From Sweltsa coloradensis (taxonomy: Eukaryota; Arthropoda; Insecta; Plecoptera; Chloroperlidae), in assembly GCA_024449915.1 (NCBI GenBank), contig JAMZAV010000007.1, positions 62,001 through 126,000 of the forward strand: a stretch of DNA of 64,000 nt, written 5' to 3'. The translations under genes were made by a program, and so were the position numbers. How positions within the stretch are numbered: the first letter of the stretch is position 1; each line of letters starts with the position of its first letter. This document shows, piece by piece, positions 47,880 to 57,178 of this stretch. Under the pieces are notes generated by a model, which did no database searches, was not told where the DNA came from, and saw nothing but the letters and a program-made list of their open reading frames with translations.

Positions 47880-48159
47880 TAGACGAGTGAGTGTGTCATG
47901 TGTTGAGTACCCAGGAACATTTGCATTTAAGCTGATTGATATGATATTTAAGGTATAAACGATAGGGTTACGAGTTTAGTTGGTATAGGCCCTAAGGGCG
48001 CGATAATGCTCCACTCTAGTCTAGTCTATTGTAGGCTAGGGAGGAAAGAACCATGCTGGATCGAGCCTTAGGTAGGGGGAGGAAATGGAATGTTCCCAGG
48101 TACTCAACTCAACACATGGCTCACTCGCTCATCTAACAACGACTTTGGCGTTTTCCTAG
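47880..48159 (+). mobile_element. Helentron-like element C1
   Basis: 280 bp. 5' TTAGACGAGTGAGTGTGTCA, 3' CACTCGCTCATCTAACAACG, hairpin AACG/CGTT, TTTTCCTAG ending 48159, target T. Ends are also inverted further in (TGTGTTGAGTACC / GGTACTCAACTCAACACA), so it is nearly a full fold-back. Interior unrelated to A and B. Confidence 0.85.
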
Positions 48160-48199
48160 TGATAACTTAATTTAAACCTTGATTTTCCAATCAATGTGA

Positions 48200-49800
48200 A
48201 TGGGAATGAAAAACCATGAGTTACAGGAATTAGGTACTCGTTTATTACACAGTGCTTATTCTACAGCTTCACAGTACAAAATGTGATTGTTAACAAATTT
48301 AGGCAACTCTAAACTGTAAAAAAAAATGATAGGCCTACTAATAATTGCACCATAAATCTGTAAACTGCCAGTCTTACTAGACTACTAGTCTATACTTGCC
48401 ATATCTAGGCCTATTTGTAGGTGGAGGCCTACTAATGTTTGGTAGGCCTATTACTTGATACAAAACCCTGATGTTCCAGTACCTAACTTGGTTTAATTCA
48501 ACATTTAATAAAGGTAGGCCCGGCCTAAGCCAAACTTTAAAAATCTTCACCTATGATCAGATTTAACATTTTTTCATGTGTCTTGACCACCGATAAAGCA
48601 CATTAAAGGTATGAGTATGACTCGTTCCTTCCTGTCCGTGCCATACACGTGTGTTGGCTATTATTAGGTACGTAATAATACAAAAGTTGAGGTGCAGGGC
48701 GGCAAGGTCATATATTAAGCTTAGTATGGAAAGGTCTGTGTGTTGTAAATGTTTTTTCTTTCTTTTCTTTCTTATCTTTTTTTCATTACCCACACCCCTT
48801 TTTAATATTACGCACTATCCTAATGCCAATTTAAATCTTTTATTTTTACAATTGTGAAATTTATTCATTGTTGTAATTTACATTCATAAATTTGACTTAA
48901 ATGTATGTATCATGGTTTGTGTCTGCATCTATGTAATTCAGATTAGTTAGGCTAGTTGTCAGCTTGTAAAATCAAGTTTTTATAACTGCATAGGTAGCTA
49001 AATAATAAATAAATAAATAATAATAGAAAGAAAGAAATGAGTACAGAAAGAATTGCTGAAAAGAACTGAGCAAATACAGCAACATTATTTGGAATGTTAC
49101 ATCTAGGCCTAAGGGATTTGGTACTTACTTCTAGGACAACCCTAAGGCCTTATCAGCAAATTTAGGTGGTCAGCAGGTTTTTGCAATTAATAATAGTTAA
49201 GCCTATGCCCATACCTAATTCTAAATGTTAAATGATACCTACTTTGTGTTTTTTTTTAGCGAAAAATTACTTAAGATTATGGTACCTATATATCCATGCT
49301 GGCCTGGATAGGTATAGGTTAGGCAATGTTTATGGAATACTCAGTGAACATTTTTTTCTGAGAACACTGCGGGCCTAGACCAATGCCATAAAGAAAGTGC
49401 AAAGGCTGGGAAGATTATTTTAGTTATAAGATTACAGTCTGTAGGCCTATTTATTTTTTAAATAACAGTAAGTAGTATTGCTAACAGTAGGCCTCCCCAA
49501 GTCCCAACAAAGTACAAACGGAATAGAATGTGCTTAAAAATTACGGAAATCTTTTTGGGAACGAGGCCCAAAGTCTGTGAATCTCATATTGGTACCGTAC
49601 CGGTAGCAGTTTTGGCCAAGCTTGCCACATGGGCACGAAATCTACTAAATTATCAATACCACCACATGACTAATCTTTGTCAATACTAGGTACCATGTTC
49701 AACATATTTTAAAAGCTTTCTTTCTTAACTCAACAGTCACTACGTTTACGCGTAACTAGAAAGCAATAGTATAATAATAATTAATAATAATAAATAATAA
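48200..49800. other. Unique sequence
   Basis: TAGGCCTA words and short A/T runs, including (AAAT)n at about 49005. No gene or element seen. Confidence 0.35.
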
Positions 49801-49811
49801 AGAACTGGGAT

Positions 49812-50060
49812 TGGAGAGATTGAATTTAAGCTAGGAAGAGAACGTCTAAGATGGTTTGGACATATGAAAAGGATGGGCAGGGAGAGGATTCCAAGACGAG
49901 AATTTGAAGCGGCAGAGGAGGGGAAAAGAAGAGTAGGAAGGCCAAGAGAAAAATGGGAAAGATTAATTCAAGAAGACGTTGGAAAACGAAATGAAGTGTG
50001 GGCATGTGCAGAGTCACAGTCTGGAAGGACAGAAAGAGGGAGTAAATTGTGAGAGGAACG
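49812..50060 (+). pseudogene. LINE fragment, C-terminal end of the polyprotein
   Basis: One open frame of about 80 codons reads KLGRERLRWFGHMKRM, then KRRVGRPREKWERLIQEDV. The RLRWFGHMKRM and GRPREKW blocks are the well-known C-terminal signature of several non-LTR retrotransposon families whose reverse transcriptase lies upstream. No reverse transcriptase motifs are present here, so the copy is 5' truncated. It lies on the opposite strand, about 400 bp beyond the PrimPol stop codon. Confidence 0.7.
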
Positions 50061-50469
50061 GAGTTGAAGATGTGCAAAACACTGAATCCTGGCACGTTAG
50101 AGTTTTGCACTAGCCAGTGTCATCCTATGAAATTATGAAACCATACAACTTGAATACTGGCACTGTTATGAATATTTAAATTATTTTCATTAAATGCCCT
50201 AATAATATGCCTAATATTTATAATAGTAATCAGCCCACTAAATAGTTCTATTGTAGCCTAAGATTTATATGTACACAGCCTTTAATATCATTGCAGAGAT
50301 CAGTCTCTAAACATTAAAAAATTACAAGCTTTACCAACATCAAATTCCAATCTATTCACGCAATCATAAAATTGGTATGGTTCCCATATCAATCGTTTGA
50401 CAAAGTTCTGGTTGCCTACGTTGACAAATCCGGTTCTTACAGTACAACACCCCTTCTATCAGAGACCAC

Positions 50470-52128
50470 TTAGCTAGGTAGGCACTTATCTTCATTTGGT
50501 AGATACTCCAATTGCTTTTGAGTTATACTTATTTGCTCTTCATACCGATCGTTTATTTCCTTAAGTTCAGCAACCTGTTGATGGGATAGCTTTTCCAACA
50601 CATCATCACTATGAGAATTCTCCATCGAATCTAGAACTTGAACCATTTCGTGATCTACCATCCCAAATGTGTCTAGCGTTTGTTCGAAAACTATGTCTTT
50701 TGAAGATCTGCCAATTAATTCGTAGTCACCTCCTTCATCATACAGGAAGGAAATTTCTAATGGTAAAGGCTTCTCGCGGGATCTGTAACCCACACAGTCT
50801 GGATCATAACATTTTTGATAATATGTACAACTACTAAGATTCACAATATATTTAATACCGTTGCTACGATGCTGGCGGTTTATATTCCCACAGTAGCGGT
50901 AGCCTATGATATCATATACTAAGAAATTTGAGGAACTGAAATAAAACCATCGCGAAATACGTCCAGGGGTAACAAGTAAATTTACAAAGTTGTCTACTTC
51001 GGGGTGTGGTGACCTGGTGTATGAAGTTGATGTCACGTGTTGAGTAGAAGGTCTATGCTGATCTCTTGGTCTTGCTGGAAATTTACTCTCAGTATGAGTG
51101 TTGGATTGAGAAATATTGTCTTGTTTAAACTCGAGCAACCTGAGATCACATTCTTCATTTGGAAAGTAGGTTATCAAAGAATCTAAGAAAATAGCTTCTT
51201 CGTTACAATGTGCAGATGCGTACTGATTTTGTGAACTGAGGACAAGTGGAGCATTCTTAGTTCTCTTTGTTGAGGAGTACAGTCGAAAATGTCTATTTTT
51301 TGTGTACACAGCTTCATCACAAAACAACTTGGTGTTTCCTTTTCCATCATTCACTAATAATAGTTCAAGAAGTGTTGACCTACCAATACTTTGGAGGTAC
51401 CGGTGAACTTCACTTGGCTGATCAGTGTGTGAACTGGTAGTAGGACTAGAACTGATTCTATTTATGTAAGTTCTTAGGTGACAACATATCATCTTGACAA
51501 AGTTTCCAACATCATAATTATCTCGAAAAGCAGCATTTGGAAGTTGATAAATCAGGTGACGACTAAACTTAGTTTCTGTTGTGGAATCTAAGTCCAGTAT
51601 GTGACTCCTATCAACATTAATGAGTAATTCTTGTCGAAGCCAGCAATTGACAACATTAATGAATACCTCGGTCATTTCAAGACCATTTTTCTGAGAGTTA
51701 TATGATAGTTCATATTCCAAATCAAAGTAAAGCTTGCATACTGAATGTTCTGGAATTATTTCAAATGAGCACCTGTTGAATGGCTCCCGCTTTACATCAT
51801 AATACCAGTAAGTTGCTGGATGAGCAACTACGAATAAACGGTCACCAGAAGTCTGTTGATAAACAAAAGTCATTAACTCATTTTTCCTTAACCGAGCAAA
51901 GTTTAAAGCAACATCTTGCTTCTTAAATACTCTCCATGTAGTAGATGGCCCAATTAATGTAGTAGGTAGTTCACGGGGAATCTTTGCACACGACTGCGAA
52001 ACACAACGTTTCTTTGGCTCCAGTTTTGTTAATCGCAACGCATCTCGAAGTTTCGGCACACCATAAAATAACCTGGTGGATATTTTTTCTCCACACGACA
52101 GATCAGGTCTCGGCGTTGAATGTGACAT
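50470..52128 (-). CDS. PRIMPOL: PrimPol, DNA-directed primase/polymerase protein
   Basis: Encodes 552 residues in one uninterrupted frame. PrimPol is an archaeo-eukaryotic primase that reprimes stalled replication forks in nucleus and mitochondria. Seen: WRVF near residue 65; motif I KLYFDLE with metal ligands D136 and E138; motif II KFSRH with S189 and H191; motif III (LFCDEAVYTKNR) with D271; a zinc knuckle C413, H420, C440, C445 with the same spacing (6, 19, 4) as the human protein; then an acidic tail rich in D, E and hydrophobics (residues 490-515) where the RPA-binding motifs lie in vertebrates. The ATG at 52128 has A at -3 and starts before the conserved part; an upstream in-frame ATG at 52200 has a weak context and lies in the TAGGCCTA tract, so I reject it. 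Human PRIMPOL is 560 residues but split by many introns, whereas this copy has none in its coding region. All catalytic residues are intact. Confidence 0.95.
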   Translation of the reverse strand: MSHSTPRPDLSCGEKISTRLFYGVPKLRDALRLTKLEPKKRCVSQSCAKIPRELPTTLIGPSTTWRVFKKQDVALNFARLRKNELMTFVYQQTSGDRLFVVAHPATYWYYDVKREPFNRCSFEIIPEHSVCKLYFDLEYELSYNSQKNGLEMTEVFINVVNCWLRQELLINVDRSHILDLDSTTETKFSRHLIYQLPNAAFRDNYDVGNFVKMICCHLRTYINRISSSPTTSSHTDQPSEVHRYLQSIGRSTLLELLLVNDGKGNTKLFCDEAVYTKNRHFRLYSSTKRTKNAPLVLSSQNQYASAHCNEEAIFLDSLITYFPNEECDLRLLEFKQDNISQSNTHTESKFPARPRDQHRPSTQHVTSTSYTRSPHPEVDNFVNLLVTPGRISRWFYFSSSNFLVYDIIGYRYCGNINRQHRSNGIKYIVNLSSCTYYQKCYDPDCVGYRSREKPLPLEISFLYDEGGDYELIGRSSKDIVFEQTLDTFGMVDHEMVQVLDSMENSHSDDVLEKLSHQQVAELKEINDRYEEQISITQKQLEYLPNEDKCLPS

Positions 52129-52159
52129 GTTTATTATTTGGAACTTGCACTTCAATAAT

Positions 52160-52760
52160 TTTTGACAGTGTCTAGGCCTAGCTAGGCCTACCCAAAGCAT
52201 TAATTCAGTAGGGCCACGTCCACAGAATTAAATTATGCCCTCGACTTATAAATTCCAGTCCACTTGGTTTCAGGATAGGCCTAGGCCTAGCTAGGCCTAT
52301 GTAGCTAGGCCTAGTCCTTTCAAGCCTTACAAGAAACTCTTCCAAGCTTTAAAGTTGGTAGGGGCTAGGCATAGGGATAGCCCCAGACCCTAGCTCAGGT
52401 CTAGGCTTAGGGTTGCTCACGTCCCCAGCCCTAGCTAGGGCCTACCCTATTCAAAATCTGGTAGGAGGCCCCCTAGCCTAGGCCTAGGCATAGACCCACA
52501 TAGGCCTATATTATTCACTGCCAGGAACACGTCTCACTATTGGTTAGTCTAGCTTTAGACACCATATATGGCCTAGACCTGCCACTGCCAGTGCCAGCAC
52601 AAAACGTTCAACATGCGTAGCACGAACGGGGTCAGGAACCGAAGTCGTAGGCCTAGGCTAGGCTAGCCTACACTAAGGGCCTTATTAATGATTTATTCAA
52701 GCCTATCTAGGCCCTATTCAAGTTGCTGCAGGCAATTGATAGGCCTAGGCCTACCTATTC
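52160..52760. repeat. Dense TAGGCCTA / CTAGGCCTAG tract
   Basis: At least ten TAGGCCTA-type words, some overlapping (GGCCTAGGCCTAGCTAGGCC), upstream of the PrimPol start. It is interspersed with unique bases, not a tandem satellite. Similar but thinner between 42880 and 43260. Confidence 0.75.
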
Positions 52761-52909
52761 CTAATTCCACTAATTCACCCACAAAAACCTTTTAATTCCC
52801 AACAAGTTTCCGTTGACAGAAGGGAGCAATGGAAGGGGACACGTTTGTGGCCCCGGGCGCCACAAGCGATTCCGTAAAACTGAAATTAAATAAATGTATC
52901 AGAATGAAA

Positions 52910-52916
52910 ACTTACC
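52910..52916 (-). promoter_or_regulatory. Candidate 5' splice site of a PrimPol 5' UTR exon
   Basis: On the minus strand ATTTG is followed by GTAAGTTTTC, a full consensus donor. It could join to an acceptor a short distance upstream of the ATG at 52128, which would remove the TAGGCCTA tract from the mRNA. This is inference from position and motif only. Confidence 0.4.
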
Positions 52917-53299
52917 AAATTGCTCGCCAGTAACTCGATGAATGACGCTCGCAGATAAGATTCAATATAAATAAAATAGGCTCACTGTATAAAGCATTCG
53001 GTTCGGTACGAAACAAACCACTGCAGTAACGCCGATTCACCAAAACGTTAAATTCAAAATCAAATAGTTGTGCCAGTAACACCAACAATACATCTATTTA
53101 GAAATAAAGTAACGTTTATCAACGTTGGTATAAAATTCAATATACCAATGAAAACAATACAAATAAATTAGGTAATAACTAAGGATAAAAATTGTTAAAT
53201 TAATTGTATGGAAAATCACCATAGGCTAACAATATAAATCAGATGGAAATTATGAATAAGTAAATAAACATATTTGTTCGTACGTTGGTAGCCAGCAGA

Positions 53300-53430
53300 A
53301 TTCAAAGGAGGCTCGCTGATTGGTTTATAGTGAGCAGGATATTATTGATAGTGAGCCAATAAGAAGGAGGCTATAACTTTGAAAACAATCGAGAGCTCCG
53401 CCTCAAATGGCGGGGTTTAATTCAAACTGA
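53300..53430 (-). promoter_or_regulatory. Candidate promoter region upstream of PrimPol
   Basis: Holds two CCAAT boxes in opposite orientation (GATTGGTT at 53318, GCCAATAAG at 53355), 37 bp apart, and TGGCGGGGTTTAATTCAAA at 53408, which combines an E2F-like core with a CHR-like TTCAAA. Paired CCAAT boxes plus E2F/CHR are usual for cell-cycle genes. It is about 1.2 kb from the start codon and depends on the 5' UTR intron being real. Confidence 0.3.
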
Positions 53431-54187
53431 TTTTCAATGCAGGACGATTTATGATAAAATTATGCACGCTTTTTCCAGTCATGTTGTGGTTTATTGAACC
53501 TTCTTTTTCTATCCTTTTATTGTGGTTGCGTTTTGTCATTGTTATAATGCATGTTTGTTCCATAAGCATAAACACCATAAACAAAAGCTAATCAGTAGCC
53601 TACACGAACAAAAAACAAACACACAACGAACACACAGCAAACACAACGGATTTACACATCACCTTTTCAAAATTTGCTTTTGATAGGGTAGGATTGGAAA
53701 GATGCGTGGCTGTCATTTTTAAATGTAGACGTATCCCCAAAAATAAATAGTAAATATACAGCCAAGCCTTACACACTCTCACTCAAAAGTAATGAGATCT
53801 AAAAGAAGAGCCAAGCTCATGGCGTGACAATGCTTATGTTACGATACACGTACTAGTTACGGCATCACATGTAATCCACAGCTGCTAATAAAATACAATA
53901 CAATACAATACAATGTACCCTTAAATGAATAAATACATCCGTATTAATTTTCGAGTCTACCCACTCAGTCACAACTGATTTTCAGTGACATTTGCGCATT
54001 ATTAAGTCATAAACGTACACTGCCCCGTAATTACATCCTTGAAAAGCTTGGCAAAATAGAATTTGCAACTATTAATTGAAAAATAATTGTTCATGCAAAT
54101 TCTATTTCGGTCACAAACCCATATTAATTCCACGTGTCAATGAAGAAAAAAGTGGAAAACGATCAATAAAATACAGACTAGCAGACA

Positions 54188-55215
54188 TATGGAATCAGTC
54201 TTGGGCACGTTCCCTCAAAAAAGGAACTTTGAAAAGTAAAGTTACTTCTACCTAAAAAGGAACTGAGAAGTTCCTCGTTCCTCAAATGGAGCTTTGTTCC
54301 TTCCTTTCCTTATACCATCACTGATTTAAATAATTGGATGAGCGAAGCGAAGACTTCAGTTTCACTGACCCCCAAAAAATTTTGCTCGGGTGTTTTTTTT
54401 TTTTTTTTTTTCTTCTGTTTGTTAACTCTCTACCAGGCAAACGGCATATCCGATCTTGATGAAAATTTGAGGGGACCTTCGAAATCTCTGAACTTAGAGT
54501 TGTATTGTTTTTGGGTACAATCGAAGAAATATTTCTCATGGATATCGTACTTTTCCGATTTTTAGTGCGATATTTTCGTGACATTTGGGCCGATTCTGAC
54601 CAAACGGGTGGGGCTACAACGTTCATATTTCTGATTTCACATGGACGTTAAGGTAATGGTGATGTATTGCTTTTTGAAAGAAAAAGTTGAAAAAGTTAGC
54701 CAGAATCCATAGAATAAAGGTTTTAATATGAGTTTTTTTTAGGTTTATAATAACAATTTACAAGTAACAATAGAAACTTGACAACAATCACCAACAATGC
54801 GTTCAAAAGGCACTTGATAAGTAAATAGATCCCACGCAAACTAAAAACTTACAAAAAAGCTCATCCATCAACGCGACGGGACTTTAGCGTTTTCCTAGTA
54901 ATAAATAAATGTGATAGGAGTTCATTGATCATTACTTTTATTTATTAAATAAAGTGAGTCCCAGGCCATCTGACGAGGTTGGCCCCATTTTCGAAAACAC
55001 AAGATGTCGCAAGATATCTTTCATACTGATATCAGGTACTGGTATTCGACGGGATTACGATGGCGAAAGGAACTTGTAATGGAACATTAAATTCGTTCAA
55101 AATTCCCACGAAATAGTAACTTTGACGTTACAAGTTCCTGATGTAAGAAAAGGAACGCGTTCCCACAAAAGTTCCTGAAAAAGAAACGCGTTCTTCCCCA
55201 AGACTGTGTGGAATG
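54188..55215. mobile_element. hAT-type element inserted in the LINE fragment
   Basis: Ends CAGTCTTGGGCACGTTCC (54196) and its near complement ending 55207 (CCCCAAGACTG). The 8-bp target duplication is TATGGAAT/TGTGGAAT (7 of 8), and removing the insert restores the LINE frame. Repeated GGAAC/GTTCC words fill both ends. Without the A6 element inside it is about 450 bp, with no transposase. Confidence 0.85.
54334..54898 (+). mobile_element. Helentron-like element A6, inside the hAT element
   Basis: 5' TTGGATGAGCGAAGCGAAGA, 3' GCTCATCCATCAACGCGACG, hairpin, TTTTCCTAG ending 54898, target T. Single inner unit, as in A5, which it closely resembles. The youngest layer of this nest. Confidence 0.9.
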
Positions 55216-55662
55216 ACCTTCCATCAAATATTAAATCACTTAACAAACCCGATTCAAGAAGGATTTAGCGAATTTAATTTACTGCATTAGACAAAATATA
55301 CCACCGTTAAATATAGTAGCTGTTCAATAGGTTAAGGTTAATATGTTAACCTAGTGTAATTATAAGTAATTTTTAGATTTCTTTAGCATTGCATCCTAAT
55401 CTGTATTATGCATTTTGCATTATTGTATTGCATTAGAAAAACTCTTATAATGTTGCTATTTTTAAATGTTGTCCAATCACTTGGAAAATATTTCCAGTGG
55501 TATAGTTCCTGTATTTGATTAGCTTAGTATATTTTAGTTCATAAGTATGGAGTATAGTTTCTAGTTCATATTTCACAATAAGTTTTCATACCAAGGGCAT
55601 CAAGCATTTTACGTGTAAACTGTATAATTAATATTTATAATTGTAATGCTTTATAGAAACCC

Positions 55663-55664
55663 AA

Positions 55665-55723
<59 letters not shown>

Positions 55724-55724
55724 A
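55663..55724. repeat. (AAAT)n LINE tail
   Basis: About 15 AAAT units ending the LINE fragment. Confidence 0.9.
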
Positions 55725-55814
55725 GATATATAAATAGCCCTAAAGATGGGATCACAACAATGATTTCGGGATGCACTCCTCCAGTGAACCGCAACCAGAC
55801 AAAGACAGATGTGA

Positions 55815-56250
55815 CAATGCGTGTTGATTATGCCACTGTTGTTTGGTCACCTCACCACACTATACTAAGATTCATAATCTTGAGCGTTTGCAAAAGAGGT
55901 TTGTAAAGTGGTGCTGCTCAAGAAATGGCGTGGTCTATCATAGAGAATATTATACCAATATATGTAAAGAAGCCAAATTACTTACTCTTGAAGCAAGGCG
56001 TAAAATGATTGACATAGTAACTTTTAAAATTTGTTATCTTATGACCTCGATTGCCCCGACTTACTTGAAACAATATCATTAAATGTACCTGTTAGACGCT
56101 CAAGAAATACAGTTCCATTTCATTCACCCATTCCTAGATTGGACATTTTAAGTTTTCATTCATACCACGTACTGTAAACCTTTGCAAAAGTTCTCAGATT
56201 TCTATAATTGATGTTTTTAATGACAATGTTTTATCTATAAAGACAAAATG
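55815..56250 (+). pseudogene. Second LINE fragment, reverse-transcriptase C-terminal region, frameshifted
   Basis: VDYATVVWSPH appears in one frame. HNLERLQKRFVKWCCSRN and LLTLEARRKMIDIVTFKI follow in another, and LNVPVRRSRNTVPFHSPIPR in a third. This is the usual order of the region after the reverse transcriptase domain in CR1/L2-like LINEs. At least two frameshifts make it dead. The 3' tail ends in (AAT)n near 56450-56480. Confidence 0.7.
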
Positions 56251-56446
56251 CCGTAATATTTTATAACATGTAACACAAGCTGTGGCTGTCGTTTCAGATA
56301 TTGGATATTTTATCTGATTGGTACCTTTGTGTAACGACTTTTGTGTAAAAAACTGTTGTTGTATTGTCTGTATGTTGTGTGTACGAATGATTGTTTTTTA
56401 TTGTATCCATTGTTTTCTGGAATATTTTGTATTCTGTTTTTGGATA

Positions 56447-56480
56447 AATAAATAATAATAATAATAATAATAATAATAAT
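56447..56480. repeat. (AAT)n tract
   Basis: AATAAT run ending the second LINE fragment's 3' UTR. Confidence 0.85.
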
Positions 56481-56635
56481 TATAATCAAAATAGGCAACT
56501 CCGTATAGAAGATTATATTGATTCCCTATACTGAGACAGTGGGAGCTTTGTCGCATTCTATCAAAATAAACTATTACACTTATTGTGCGTAAATAATAAA
56601 TAAATTTTAAACAAACGCATTAATAATACATATAA

Positions 56636-57015
56636 CTAGGAAGCTTCGCAAACGCTTTTTCAGGCGCGTTGCGTTGTTGGATGATTGTAATTGGTGCATT
56701 GAGATGCCATATGATATGCAGATTTTCTGTTGTTCTGTGAAAAAAATCATTACAATCGGTCCCGGATAAAGCATGTAGGTGTTATAAGTAATTTTTTTTT
56801 AATCGAACAAGTCGTCAAATTGCGATTTTCATAACAAAATAATTTTTCGATGGCGCTAAAAAACGTGGCAGTTCTAAGTTCAGAGATTTCGAAGGCCTCC
56901 ACAAAATTTCACCGCAATTGGAGTATCAGTTAAGCCGTAATCGTGTTAAAAAAAGAAACATTCTGGATTTTTTTCTCCAGTGTAGCGAAATGGAATCTTT
57001 GCTTTGCTCATACAA
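56636..57015 (-). mobile_element. Helentron-like element B5, next to the NANS start
   Basis: Minus strand. 3' CTAG at 56636-56639 with AGGAAGCTTCGCAAACGC, hairpin region GCGCGTTGCGTTGTTGG (a small duplication in the hairpin); 5' end TTGTATGAGCAAAGCAAAGA at about 57015. Only one inner unit. Its edge lies 32 bp before the NANS ATG. Confidence 0.85.
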
Positions 57016-57046
57016 TACATAATTTTTTCCAGATATTCATAAAAAA

Positions 57047-57178
57047 ATGACTGAAGATATAAAGATCGGTCCAAAAAAGACAATAGGAATTAATGAACCA
57101 TGTTTCATCATTGCTGAGGCTGGACAAAATCACCAAGGAAGCATGGAGATTGCTAAAAAGCTTATAATGTCAGCAAAG
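57047..57178 (+). CDS. NANS: NANS coding exon 1
   Basis: 44 codons, ends AAG then GTAATT. The ATG follows AAAAAA. TTTTTTCCAG at 57023-57032 could be an acceptor after an upstream untranslated exon, in which case the B5 element lies in that first intron. Confidence 0.93.

Larger units (their letters stand above)
54108..55735 (+). pseudogene. LINE 3' end fragment, interrupted by a hAT element
   Basis: Before the insertion (about 54106-54195) one frame reads RVNEEKSGKRSIKYRLADIWN; after it (from 55208) the frame resumes in WNDLPSNIKSLNKPDS. Joined across the insertion this is the C-terminal end seen in many CR1/Jockey-type reverse transcriptases (a basic stretch, W-N, D-L-P). Then stops, a non-coding 3' UTR, and an (AAAT)n tail at 55663-55724. 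Confidence 0.65.

Noticed and set aside
52129..52200. Upstream in-frame ATG of PrimPol at 52200
   Set aside because: Weak context, 24 extra residues encoded by the TAGGCCTA tract, and no similarity to PrimPol N termini.
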